Assembly: GCA_031279915.1 (NCBI GenBank)
Contig: JAITHO010000206.1
Coordinates: forward strand, 1-8,536
Length of the DNA stretch: 8,536 nucleotides
Reading direction: 5' to 3'
DNA from: Tannerellaceae bacterium
GTDB lineage: Bacteria > Bacteroidota > Bacteroidia > Bacteroidales > Tannerellaceae
Shown here piece after piece: positions 1 through 7,675 of this stretch; the first letter of the stretch is position 1; each line of letters begins with the position of its first letter. Below the pieces are notes generated by a model. The model ran no database searches. It had not been told where the DNA came from and saw only the letters and a program-made list of their open reading frames with translations. The position numbers and the translations under genes are program-made.

Positions 1-329
1 GGATCGACCTCCCCTACCCTACCCTTCTGCCCCAGGCTGAGCCCTGCTGCTATCAGAGCCGCCACAACTGCCGCCGATGCGATGATTCGCCAAACGGATC
101 GGCGATTGGCTCGTTGCGGAGGGAGCGGAAGAGGCTCAACAGCCGCCAGAGCGGAGGGCATCTCCTCCGATACATATCTGAAAAACGAACGATAAGGCTC
201 AAGCTCGGCCGAAACACTTTCGGAGGCAAAATAGGCGTAGAGCTCCTGCTCCTCGGCTCCGGAGGCGTCGCCCTCGAAGAATCGTTCGACGATGGCGGCC
301 ATTCTGTCATGTTTATTTTCTGTTGTCAT
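1..329 (-). CDS. Anti-sigma-like single-pass membrane protein (partial, C-terminus beyond window)
   Basis: The reading frame starts with ATG at 329-327 and stays open for 109 codons to the window edge, so only the N-terminal part is seen. Residues 10-55 (MAAIVERFFEGDAS, then EEQELYAYFAS and LEPYRSFF) resemble the short cytoplasmic N-terminal domain found in many Bacteroidetes proteins encoded just after an ECF sigma factor. A basic stretch (RANRRSVWR, about 73-81) precedes a hydrophobic segment at about 82-99, rich in Ala, Ile, Val and Leu, which fits one inward-to-outward membrane helix. I see no zinc-finger HxxxCxxC motif. Its start codon overlaps the sigma stop codon (ATGA), so translation is probably coupled. 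Likely role, by inference: it holds the sigma factor at the membrane until a signal arrives. The missing C-terminus could be a sensor domain. The role is inferred from position and N-terminal resemblance only. Confidence 0.72.
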   Translation of the reverse strand, partial: MTTENKHDRMAAIVERFFEGDASGAEEQELYAYFASESVSAELEPYRSFFRYVSEEMPSALAAVEPLPLPPQRANRRSVWRIIASAAVVAALIAAGLSLGQKGRVGEVD

Positions 330-823
330 TTCGATATCTTGAAAAAAAGTTCCTTTACTTTCTTACGGGCCCGCGATAGATTCATGCGCACAGCCTCCAC
401 CGAGGCGCCTGTGCAGGCAGCAATCTCGTCGATCTCCATCCCCTCCAGATGCTTCATCCGCAAAACCAGTTGCTGAAGCCCCGGCAAGCGGGAGATGATT
501 TGCGAAAGCTGCAGCTCATGGTCCTTCTCCTCAAGGAGCAGATCGGGCGAAACGGAGTCGACGGCCTCGCTCTCAACAACCTCCTGCGCTTGCCGCCTCT
601 GCTTCGCCTTCAGAGCATTGATGCAAAGATTCTTGGTGATCTGCACCGACAGAGCGGCGATGCTACGGTAGCGCGGAAGCTCGCTCTTTATCATCCAGAG
701 CTTGAGCAATACTTCCTGGGCGACGTCTTCGGCCTCCTCTATGCTGTTCATCATTCGCCTGGCGCAGCTTACAAGCTGGGGCCGCAGAGGCAGCACTTTC
801 TGTATGAATATCTCGCGTTCCAT
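326..823 (-). CDS. ECF-type RNA polymerase sigma factor (165 aa)
   Basis: This is a sigma-70 family ECF protein that would direct RNA polymerase to a small set of promoters. Region 2 is seen at about residues 5-70, with the core-binding signature DVAQEVLLKLW at 33-43 and ITKNLCINALKAK at 62-74. Region 4 covers about 105-160, with the helix-turn-helix MEIDEIAACTGASVEAVRMN and then LSRARKKVKE. The length is normal for an ECF factor. The frame is open to an earlier ATG at 883, but I chose the ATG at 823: region 2 begins right after it, the extra 20 residues (with MCYVCSPRLSYIYN) look unlike a sigma N-terminus, and a TACGTTTG -7 box lies inside the longer version. It is divergent from sulfatase 1 and coupled to the anti-sigma-like gene. 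Its regulon is unknown; it may include the divergent sulfatase. Confidence 0.9.
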   Translation of the reverse strand: MEREIFIQKVLPLRPQLVSCARRMMNSIEEAEDVAQEVLLKLWMIKSELPRYRSIAALSVQITKNLCINALKAKQRRQAQEVVESEAVDSVSPDLLLEEKDHELQLSQIISRLPGLQQLVLRMKHLEGMEIDEIAACTGASVEAVRMNLSRARKKVKELFFKISK

Positions 824-851
824 ATTATATATGTATGACAATCGTGGAGAG

Positions 852-859
852 CAAACGTA
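852..859 (-). promoter_or_regulatory. Putative -7 box of the sigma/anti-sigma operon
   Basis: The minus strand reads TACGTTTG, an exact match to the Bacteroidetes TAnnTTTG -7 element. It would place the transcript start near 845, giving a leader of about 20 nt before the ATG at 823. I see no convincing TTG-type -33 element at the usual distance. Confidence 0.5.
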
Positions 860-901
860 ACACATCATCTCCAACATATCCATCGAACTGAATTAATTTA
901 A

Positions 902-909
902 TACTTTTG
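902..909 (+). promoter_or_regulatory. Putative -7 box of sulfatase 1
   Basis: The plus strand reads TACTTTTG, an exact match to the TAnnTTTG element. A start near 916 would give a leader of about 42 nt to the ATG at 958. It overlaps the in-frame TTG at 907, which argues against that codon being the start. No clear -33 element is visible near 880, so an activator or alternative sigma factor may be needed. Confidence 0.5.
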
Positions 910-957
910 AAAAATGACTTTCAAACGGCGTATATTATCAACCCTAAATACATTATC

Positions 958-2406
958 ATGAACTACACAAAATCTTCCCTACCTTTTGCCTTAGCTCTTC
1001 CCCTCCCTCTTGCCGCTGCGGGACAGGAAAGCGCTAAGCCTAATATCCTTGTCTTTATTGCCGATGATGCCGGAATGGACTTTGGTTGCTATGGCAATCC
1101 CAATATCCGCACCCCTAATGTTGACCGGCTGGCGGCTCAGGGACTGCGATTCAGGAATGCCTACCTCACTTCGCCGCAGTCGAGCCCCTCGCGCACAAGC
1201 ATGATGACCGGACGGTTTGCTCACTCTATCGGTACCGAGGATTTGCATACGCCGCTGAATCCGGGTACGCAAATGATTCCGAGCTGGCTTCGCGAGGCGG
1301 GATATTTCTCCGGCTCCATGCTCAAAACGCATTGGGGGCCGGAGGGCGACAAGCAGTTCGATCGCATGATTCCTGCCAAGTATGAGCAGGGTGACTTGAA
1401 CGAAGAGGCTTTTGCGCACTATTCAACTTTCCTCGACGAGAGCCGCGGCAAGCCATTCTTCCTTTGGGTTGGATTTACCGACCCTCATCGACCCTACGAT
1501 CGCAATCTTTGCCCACAAGTTAACGACCCCAACAGCATCACGCCTCCGCCTTATCTTGCCGACGGTCCGCGAACAAGGGAGGACTTGGCGTCTTATTACG
1601 ACGAAATCAGCCGTATGGACGGGCATATTGGCCGCATGCTTGACATCCTCCGGCAAAAGGGCATGAGCCGCAATACCCTTATCGTTTTCCTTAGCGACAA
1701 TGGGATGCCTTTCCCGCGATGCAAGGGCAGCCTGTATGATTCGGGCATACAAACGCCGCTGATATTCGTGTGGGATGGCAAGATCAGGCCCGGCTCCGAG
1801 CATTCTAACGGGCTCATAAGCGCCGTCGACCTTGCAGCAACTTTTCTTGATTTGGCGGGAATAAAGCCGCCGCAGGATATGTATGGGAAGAGCTTCGCCG
1901 GACTGCTGGCTGATCCCTCGGGCCGCGGGCGCGAGGCCATCTTTGCCGAGCGCAACTGGCATGATACTGATGAGTACATACGATGCGTGCGCACCGAAAA
2001 GTACAAGCTGATTTATAACGCCTACTATCATCTGCCCCACGGCACGGCTGCCGACCTGAGCTCGAGCCCGAGCTGGTATGAGCTGAAGGAAATGCAGCGC
2101 GCGGGGACTATCCGCTGCGATCAGTTGCAGATTTTCACAGCGCCGCGGCCAATGGTTGAGCTCTACGACCTGGAGGTCGATCCTTATGAGCTGAACAACA
2201 TTGCCGATGTGGAGATGCACGTTAAGGCCGCCCGGCAACTGGCCGCGCAGCTCGTTCAATGGCAAAAGGACACGCGCGACCATCCTGCATGGCAACGCCG
2301 GCGCCTCGACAAGAACGACCGCATCACCGGATTCCCCCTCTTCAGCGAGATTCCTCCGCTAATCCCCGATTGCCCGTCGCCTGCTAACCCTCAGGAGGCG
2401 CCCTGA
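958..2406 (+). CDS. Secreted S-type sulfatase 1, heparan N-sulfatase-like (482 aa)
   Basis: This is a formylglycine-dependent sulfatase of the alkaline-phosphatase superfamily (S1), expected to hydrolyse a sulfate ester or sulfamate on a glycan outside the cytoplasm. A Sec signal is seen at about residues 1-22 (MNYTKSSLPFALALPLPLAAAG), so the ATG at 958 is preferred to the in-frame TTG at 907. Metal ligands Asp36-Asp37 lie in IADDAG. The modification motif SSPSR puts the serine to be oxidised at Ser75, followed by TSMMTGR. Further active-site candidates are Lys123 and His125 (KTHWGP), His177 (DPHRPY), Asp247-Asn248 ([12 protein letters not shown]) and Lys256. The KxHxGPE and DNGxPFP patterns recall human SGSH, which suggests N-sulfoglucosamine or a related substrate, but this is resemblance only. 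The C-terminal LYDLEVDPYELNN is typical of the family. It has its own leader and is separated from the other three sulfatases by a repeat array. Confidence 0.93.
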   Translation: MNYTKSSLPFALALPLPLAAAGQESAKPNILVFIADDAGMDFGCYGNPNIRTPNVDRLAAQGLRFRNAYLTSPQSSPSRTSMMTGRFAHSIGTEDLHTPLNPGTQMIPSWLREAGYFSGSMLKTHWGPEGDKQFDRMIPAKYEQGDLNEEAFAHYSTFLDESRGKPFFLWVGFTDPHRPYDRNLCPQVNDPNSITPPPYLADGPRTREDLASYYDEISRMDGHIGRMLDILRQKGMSRNTLIVFLSDNGMPFPRCKGSLYDSGIQTPLIFVWDGKIRPGSEHSNGLISAVDLAATFLDLAGIKPPQDMYGKSFAGLLADPSGRGREAIFAERNWHDTDEYIRCVRTEKYKLIYNAYYHLPHGTAADLSSSPSWYELKEMQRAGTIRCDQLQIFTAPRPMVELYDLEVDPYELNNIADVEMHVKAARQLAAQLVQWQKDTRDHPAWQRRRLDKNDRITGFPLFSEIPPLIPDCPSPANPQEAP

Positions 2407-2413
2407 AAATTTT

Positions 2414-2709
2414 TGGTACTTCTTCGCGATGTGGGTGTGGCAAAATTTTTCAAATGGCATTTCTTCGCGATGTGGGTGTGGCAAAATTTTTCAAATGGCG
2501 TTTTCTTCGCGATGTGGGTGTGGCAAATTTTTTCAAATGGCATTTCTTCGCGATGTGGGTGTGCCCATTTTTTTCAAATGGCGTTTTTTCGCGATGTGAC
2601 TGTCCACTTTTTTTTTATTTGGGGATACCCACACGATGTGACTGTCCACTTTTTTTTTATTTGGCGTTTCTTCGCGATGTGGGTGTGGCAAAATTTTTCA
2701 AATGGCGTT
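2414..2709 (+). repeat. Tandem repeat array 1: seven units of 41-42 bp
   Basis: This array fills most of the gap between sulfatases 1 and 2. Units start (at GATGTG) at 2428, 2469, 2511, 2552, 2593, 2635 and 2676, giving periods of 41, 42, 41, 41, 42 and 41. The common unit is GATGTGGGTGTGGCAAA, then TTTTTCAAATGG, then a CGTTTCTTCGC tail. Units 1, 2, 3 and 7 are nearly identical. Unit 4 is a variant (GTGCCCAT in place of GTGGCAAA). Units 5 and 6 belong to a distinct subtype (GATGTGACTGTCCAC, a run of nine T, then ATTTGG), and unit 5 also has a replaced tail (GGGATACCCACAC). The period is often not a multiple of three and there is no credible start, so the open frames here are probably not genes. 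No unique spacers are present, so it is not a CRISPR array. Confidence 0.93.
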
Positions 2710-2746
2710 ATCCCTTAAAAATATTAACATTTAGAAAATAAAATCA

Positions 2747-2775
2747 GCTCGCTACTATGGGAAATAGTCGCGAGC
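2747..2775. promoter_or_regulatory. Strong inverted repeat upstream of sulfatase 2
   Basis: GCTCGC at 2747-2752 pairs with GCGAGC at 2770-2775. After one T/C mismatch, ACTAT pairs with ATAGT around a GGGAA loop. The result is an eleven-pair stem 43 nt before the ATG at 2819. No T-run follows on the plus strand, so it is not a standard terminator in that direction; on the minus strand a T-rich stretch follows, but no minus-strand gene is present. It could be an operator for a dimeric regulator or a leader hairpin of the sulfatase 2-4 operon. The remaining A/T-rich leader (2776-2818) holds TAAATTTT at 2798-2805, a one-off match to the -7 element that lies too close to the ATG to be convincing. 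Confidence 0.6.
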
Positions 2776-2818
2776 GAATCAAAAATCATCCTCACTATAA
2801 ATTTTAAACTTATATACC

Positions 2819-4339
2819 ATGCACAGACTAAAGATCATTAAACATTCGCGCGCCTGCCTCTTGGGCGCAGGGCTTTTGTGCGCTACGGCTTACGGGCAGC
2901 AAAAGCGACCTAACATCCTTTTTATTATGGCCGACGATCATGCGTCGCAGGCTATCAGCGCTTACGGGGGAAGGCTCGCCGGAGTTCTTCCCACGCCTAA
3001 CATCGACCGCATTGCCGCCGAAGGGGCAAGGCTGAGGAATTGCTTCGTCACCAACTCTATCAGTACCCCCAGCCGAGGCGCTATCCTTACCGGACAATAC
3101 TCGCATTGCAACGGGGTTTACACCCTTGGCGACCAGCTCGACCCCGCCCACCCCAATGTGGCCAAAGAACTGTCGGGGGCGGGATACAGCACGACTATCA
3201 TCGGCAAATGGCACTTGGGAACGGAGCCTGCCGGCTTTGATTACTACAATGTTCTGCCGGGGCAGGGGCGATATTATAATCCGCTGCTGATTGAAAAGGG
3301 CTCCTGGGGAAGCGGCGGAAAGGAGCATGAGGGACATTCAACGGATGTGATCGCCAATCTTGCTATACAGGCCATGGAGAAGGCCAACCGCGATCAGCCC
3401 TTCTTCGTGATGTGCCACTTCAAGGCCCCGCACAGGTCGTGGGAGCCTGCCGAACGATTCAAGGATCTGCTTGCGGATGCAGTCATCCCCGAACCTGATA
3501 ATCTGCTGGACGATTACGATGGGAAGGGACGATATGCCGGCCTGCTGCAAATGAGCATGGAGCATCTGAACCAGCGCGATCTGAAAACGAGCATCCCGCA
3601 AGGCTTGCCGCGCGAGGAGCATCGCCGCTGGGCTTATCAGCTATACATGAAGGATTATCTGCGATGCATTGCCGGCATAGACGAGAACGTCGGGCGGCTG
3701 CTGAAATACCTCGACGACGAAGGTTTGGCAGAGAATACCGTCGTGATATATACCGCCGACCAGGGCTTCTTCCTCGGAGAGCATGGATGGTTCGACAAGC
3801 GATTGATGTACGAGGAATCGCTGCGGATGCCTTTCATGGTTCGATATCCTAAGGAGATTCCGGCCGGAACGCTTATGGACGACTTGGCTTTGAACATCGA
3901 CTTCGCACCTCTCTTCCTCGATTATGCCGGAGTATCTGCGCCGCAATGGATGCAAGGACGCAGCTTCAGGCAAAACCTGGCCGGACATAGCCCCGACGAT
4001 TGGCGACGCTCCGTATACTATCGCTACTGGATGCATGCCGACGGAGCCCACAACGTGACGGCGCACTACGGCATACGCAATCACCGATACAAACTTATCT
4101 TCTATTACGGCCAAGCCCTCGGCATGAAAGGAGCAGTGGATAAGCCCGTCGAACCGGATTGGGAAATGTACGACCTGATGGAGGATCCAAAGGAGATGCG
4201 CAACGTATATAACGATGCCTCTAAGGCTGAAATCAGAGACAAACTGAAAACGGAACTCTTGCAACTGAAGCGCCTCTATGGCGACGAGGATGCGGCTTAT
4301 CCCCAAATGAAATCAATTGCACAACAATATTATTGGTGA
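2819..4339 (+). CDS. Secreted S-type sulfatase 2, GlcNAc-6-O-sulfatase-like (506 aa)
   Basis: This S1-family sulfatase has a Sec signal at about residues 1-26, probably cleaved after AYG. The metal ligands Asp39-Asp40 lie in FIMADDH. The FGly motif is STPSR with Ser82 as the modified residue, followed by GAILTG. Lys130 and His132 lie in GKWHLG, and His205 in FKAPHRSW. Asp314-Gln315 begin TADQGFFLGEHGWFDKR, with Lys327 as the likely sulfate-binding lysine. The blocks LPGQGRYYNP and YEESLRMPFMVRYP are what I know from the bacterial GlcNAc-6-O-sulfatase group (BT4656-like, subfamily S1_11), so 6-O-sulfated N-acetylglucosamine of glycosaminoglycan or mucin is the likely substrate. That assignment comes from memory of motifs, not from a search. 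It is the first gene of the probable sulfatase 2-3-4-sigma operon; the next gene starts three bases after its stop. Confidence 0.93.
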   Translation: MHRLKIIKHSRACLLGAGLLCATAYGQQKRPNILFIMADDHASQAISAYGGRLAGVLPTPNIDRIAAEGARLRNCFVTNSISTPSRGAILTGQYSHCNGVYTLGDQLDPAHPNVAKELSGAGYSTTIIGKWHLGTEPAGFDYYNVLPGQGRYYNPLLIEKGSWGSGGKEHEGHSTDVIANLAIQAMEKANRDQPFFVMCHFKAPHRSWEPAERFKDLLADAVIPEPDNLLDDYDGKGRYAGLLQMSMEHLNQRDLKTSIPQGLPREEHRRWAYQLYMKDYLRCIAGIDENVGRLLKYLDDEGLAENTVVIYTADQGFFLGEHGWFDKRLMYEESLRMPFMVRYPKEIPAGTLMDDLALNIDFAPLFLDYAGVSAPQWMQGRSFRQNLAGHSPDDWRRSVYYRYWMHADGAHNVTAHYGIRNHRYKLIFYYGQALGMKGAVDKPVEPDWEMYDLMEDPKEMRNVYNDASKAEIRDKLKTELLQLKRLYGDEDAAYPQMKSIAQQYYW

Positions 4340-4342
4340 CTT

Positions 4343-6043
4343 ATGAAACGACGAACTTTTATCGCCTTCACAGGCCTGGGATGCGCCGCCGGATCGCTCT
4401 CGTTCCTCCGAGCATCAACCTTCGGAGAGGCTCCATGCCCAAACGACACTAACTATCGCATCGCCCCGCGCCTGCTCCAGCGATACGACAAGGAATTTGC
4501 AGGCAAGCGCATCGCCGACCCGCCTCCTTCGGGAACAAACGTTCTGCTCATCACGAGCGATCAGCATCACTACATGTGTATGGGATACAACAATCCCCGA
4601 CTGCATACGCCCAACCTCGACCGGCTGGCACGCATGGGCATTGTCTTTAATCGAGCCTACTGCAATAACCCGACGAGCACGCCAACGCGGGCTTCCATCA
4701 TCACCGGCAAATACGCCTCGCAGCACGGAGCATGGTCGCTCGGCACAAAGCTATCGGAGAAGGAGCTGACCGTGGGCGATTGCTTCCTAAAGGCTGGATA
4801 CCGCACCGCTCTAATAGGCAAAGCACACTTCCAGCCTTTAGAGGGAACGCCCGATTATCCCTCCTGCGAGGCCTATCCCATACTGCAAGACTTGGACTTC
4901 TGGCGCTCATACAACGGGCCATACTACGGATTCGAACACGTGGAGCTCACCCGAAATCATACCGACGAGGCGCACGTTGGACAGCACTACGCCGCATGGC
5001 TCGAAAGCAAGGGAGCCAAGAACTGGCGCGACTGGTTTCGCAAGCCGACAGGCAACAGCGAACCCCAACATCATCGCTGGAACATCCCCGAAGAATTCCA
5101 CTATAACACCTGGATAACGGAGCGAGCCGGAGCTATGCTGGAGGAATACAAGGGCAAGAATGAGAACTTCTTCCTCTGGGCAAGCTATTTCGATCCGCAT
5201 CCCAGCTATCTCGTGCCGGAGCCCTGGGCCTCGATGTATAAGCCGGAGGATATGGAGCTGCCGGAACATGTTGCTGGAGAGTTTGACGATAAGCCGCCGC
5301 ACTTCGGGCTGACCCAAAGGCCGCGCCCCGACTTCTCGTGGCTGAAGGAAGATGGCGAATCAAGGCCGCACTGGGTGCACGGCGCAGGCTATCAAGTGCA
5401 GGACAGGGAGGTGCGGGCTAAGAATATGGCTACGTACTACGGGATGATCTCCATGCTCGATCACTACATCGGCAAGCTGCTAGATAAGTTAGAGGAGCTC
5501 GATCTGATGAAGAGCACGGCCATCGTCTTCACTACCGATCACGGACACTTCCTCGGACATCACGGACTAACGGCTAAGGCTATCCATCACTACGAAGACT
5601 TGATCCGGATTCCGTGGATAACCGCCGTGCCGGGAGCTCTGCGGAAAGGAGTGCGGTCGGATGCCTTGCAATCAACCGTCGACCTGGCCCGCAGCTTCCT
5701 CGCCCTGGCAGGAATAAAGCAGCCGGAATGTATGTCGGGTAAAGATCAGAGTCGGGTTTGGAAAGGAGAAGCCGAACAGGCGCGAGGCTTTGCCGTTGTG
5801 GAGAATCATTTCCAACCGACAAAATTCTACGCCAAAACTTATGTTGAAGACCGCTACAAGATCACCATCTACATGAACCGGCCCTACGGGGAGCTCTTCG
5901 ATCTGGAGGCCGATCCGACTGAGCTGACCAACCTCTGGGACGTTCCCGCTCAGCAGGAACTAAAGGCCGCCCTGCTCCTGAAGATGCTGCATGCCCTGCA
6001 AGCTGAGGAGCCTCTGTTTATGCCCCGAATAAGCGTAGCCTAA
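4343..6043 (+). CDS. Exported S-type sulfatase 3, arylsulfatase A-like (566 aa)
   Basis: This S1 sulfatase is longer than its neighbours. The N-terminus (MKRRTFIAFTGLGCAAGS) combines a twin-arginine-like RRTF with a hydrophobic stretch, so Tat export is possible; GLGC also resembles a weak lipobox. About 45 residues lie between the signal and the first core strand (NVLLITSDQHH, Asp73-Gln74 as metal ligands). The FGly motif is STPTR with Ser112 as the modified residue, followed by ASIITGKY. Lys160 and His162 are in GKAHFQ, Asp284 and His286 in DPHPSY. Asp399-His400 are in TTDHGHFLGHHG, and Lys412 may bind the sulfate. The insert between about 170 and 270, rich in Trp and His, may shape the substrate pocket. 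I do not recognise the subfamily, so the target sulfate position is unknown. It starts three bases after sulfatase 2, so the two are almost certainly co-transcribed. Confidence 0.92.
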   Translation: MKRRTFIAFTGLGCAAGSLSFLRASTFGEAPCPNDTNYRIAPRLLQRYDKEFAGKRIADPPPSGTNVLLITSDQHHYMCMGYNNPRLHTPNLDRLARMGIVFNRAYCNNPTSTPTRASIITGKYASQHGAWSLGTKLSEKELTVGDCFLKAGYRTALIGKAHFQPLEGTPDYPSCEAYPILQDLDFWRSYNGPYYGFEHVELTRNHTDEAHVGQHYAAWLESKGAKNWRDWFRKPTGNSEPQHHRWNIPEEFHYNTWITERAGAMLEEYKGKNENFFLWASYFDPHPSYLVPEPWASMYKPEDMELPEHVAGEFDDKPPHFGLTQRPRPDFSWLKEDGESRPHWVHGAGYQVQDREVRAKNMATYYGMISMLDHYIGKLLDKLEELDLMKSTAIVFTTDHGHFLGHHGLTAKAIHHYEDLIRIPWITAVPGALRKGVRSDALQSTVDLARSFLALAGIKQPECMSGKDQSRVWKGEAEQARGFAVVENHFQPTKFYAKTYVEDRYKITIYMNRPYGELFDLEADPTELTNLWDVPAQQELKAALLLKMLHALQAEEPLFMPRISVA

Positions 6044-6061
6044 CATAAAATCAATATCATC

Positions 6062-7645
6062 ATGAACAAAAACTTTATCACACTGGCAACCGCCACACTT
6101 GGCATCTACTCCCTTTCATCATGCGGAAAGCAGGAAGCGGAGAAGGCGCCGAACATACTTTTCTGCGTGGCCGACGACATCTCCTTCCCTCATGCGAGCG
6201 CCTACGGAACGAAATGGGTATCAACGCCCGGATTCGATCGGGTGGCTCGCGAGGGGATTCTCTTTCAGCGAATGTATACCTGCAACGCCAAGTCGGCTCC
6301 CTCGCGCTCCTGCATGATCACCGGACGGAACTCCTGGCAGCTCGAAGCGGCGGCTAATCACTGGCCCGACTTCCCCGCCAAATTCAAATCATATCCTGAA
6401 GCCTTGGCCCAACAGGGATATTATACCGGAGCTACCGGCAAAGGCTGGGGCCCCGGACAGGCTCTCGACTCGGCCGGCATGAAGCGCGACATCGTCGGCA
6501 AGATGCTGAACGGGATAAAGCTCAAGCCGCCTACCTCGGGAATATCCAACGTTGACTATGCCGCCAACTTCCGAGAGTTCCTCAAGAATAAGCCCGAAGG
6601 AAAGCCTTTCTGCTTTTGGTACGGAGCAAGCGAACCGCACAGGGGATATGAATATGCATCCTCCATCAGAGCGGGCAAGAGCATAAGCGACATAGATTCC
6701 GTCCCCTCTTTCTGGCCCGACAACGAAACGGTGCGTACCGATATGCTGGATTATGCGCTGGAGATTGAGCACTTCGACCGTCATTTAGTTGCAATACTGC
6801 AAGCCCTGGAAGAGGCAGGCGAGCTCGACAATACGCTCGTGATCGTTACCGCCGATCATGGCATGCCCTTCCCGCGATGCAAGGGGCAGGAGTACGAGTA
6901 TTCCAACCATATTCCCTTTGCGGTGATGTGGAGAAAGGGAATTGCGAATCCGGGACGAATATCGAGCGAGCTCCTCAGCGTTATTGATTTGGCGCCGACC
7001 TTCCTCGAAGTAGCCGGCCTCAGCCCCGAACAGTCGGGCATGGCCCCCATCACCGGCAAGAGCTTTACTGATATTCTGTACGACAAAAGCGACGGCCATC
7101 ACCGGCAAAGGGTTCTGATTGGCAAGGAGCGACACGACGTTGGACGCCCCGACGACGCCGGCTATCCCATACGTGGCATCATACGCGGCGATTATCTCTA
7201 CCTGATGAACTTCGAAACATCGCGCTGGCCGGCCGGCAATCCTGAAACGGGCTATCTGAACATAGACGGAAGCCCCACCAAAACGGAGGTGATCCGCTCG
7301 CGACGCAATCCCGCGACTGCCGCCCTCTGGAACCTATCCATGGGCAAGCGAAGCAGCGAAGAGCTATACAATATCGCCGCCGACAAGGATTGCACCAGCA
7401 ACTTAGTCGACATGCCCGACTTCCTCCAACTGAAACAGGAAATGCAAACCGAACTCCTCAGCCTACTCGCCGAACAAGCCGACCCGCGCATGGATGGCAA
7501 GGGAGCCATCTTCGACAACTATCCCTACATGGGAGCCGAACGAATGGTTTGGAACAGAATGAAGGAAGGCGAGAAAATCAAGCTGGGCTTTGTTAACGAA
7601 TCCGACTACGAACCCGGAGCTTCAGGACTGCCCGTTGAATGGTAA
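6062..7645 (+). CDS. Lipoprotein S-type sulfatase 4, heparan N-sulfatase-like core (527 aa)
   Basis: This S1 sulfatase has a lipoprotein signal: a hydrophobic N-terminus and LSSC with the lipidated cysteine at Cys21, so it is probably membrane-anchored in the periplasm or on the cell surface. The metal ligands Asp38-Asp39 are in VADDIS. The FGly motif is SAPSR with Ser78 as the modified residue, followed by SCMITGR. Lys127 lies in TGKGWGPGQ, where the His usual two residues after the Lys is absent (Trp129 takes that place). His193 is in SEPHRGYE, Asp265-His266 start the block [11 protein letters not shown], and Lys274 may bind the sulfate. The PFPRCKG block is shared with sulfatase 1, which suggests related substrates, although the rest differs. 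It starts 18 nt after sulfatase 3 in an A/T-rich leader, and a sigma gene follows after 30 nt. Confidence 0.93.
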   Translation: MNKNFITLATATLGIYSLSSCGKQEAEKAPNILFCVADDISFPHASAYGTKWVSTPGFDRVAREGILFQRMYTCNAKSAPSRSCMITGRNSWQLEAAANHWPDFPAKFKSYPEALAQQGYYTGATGKGWGPGQALDSAGMKRDIVGKMLNGIKLKPPTSGISNVDYAANFREFLKNKPEGKPFCFWYGASEPHRGYEYASSIRAGKSISDIDSVPSFWPDNETVRTDMLDYALEIEHFDRHLVAILQALEEAGELDNTLVIVTADHGMPFPRCKGQEYEYSNHIPFAVMWRKGIANPGRISSELLSVIDLAPTFLEVAGLSPEQSGMAPITGKSFTDILYDKSDGHHRQRVLIGKERHDVGRPDDAGYPIRGIIRGDYLYLMNFETSRWPAGNPETGYLNIDGSPTKTEVIRSRRNPATAALWNLSMGKRSSEELYNIAADKDCTSNLVDMPDFLQLKQEMQTELLSLLAEQADPRMDGKGAIFDNYPYMGAERMVWNRMKEGEKIKLGFVNESDYEPGASGLPVEW

Positions 7646-7675
7646 AGGCTGCAAGCCGCTGAGCAGGCATGCCGT

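Noticed and set aside
53..310. Minus-strand 85-aa frame starting at 310
   Set aside because: It is an out-of-frame reading of the anti-sigma-like gene that starts at 329, which has the better start, coupling and membrane helix.
907..957. Extended TTG start for sulfatase 1
   Set aside because: The TTG lies inside the -7 box, and the added residues would put 17 residues before an otherwise typical signal peptide.
1423..2295. Long minus-strand frame (290 aa) opposite sulfatase 1
   Set aside because: It is a shadow of the sulfatase in a GC-rich gene, with no domain resemblance. Sulfatase 1 has its full set of catalytic motifs.
2593..2675. Intrinsic terminator at the T-runs in units 5 and 6
   Set aside because: The nine-T runs have no stable GC-rich hairpin directly upstream, and they are part of the repeat unit.
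2413..2741. Two overlapping plus-strand reading frames (about 100 aa) through array 1
   Set aside because: They are pure translations of a 41-42 bp repeat whose frame shifts from unit to unit, with no leader or domain. The region is better read as non-coding repeat.
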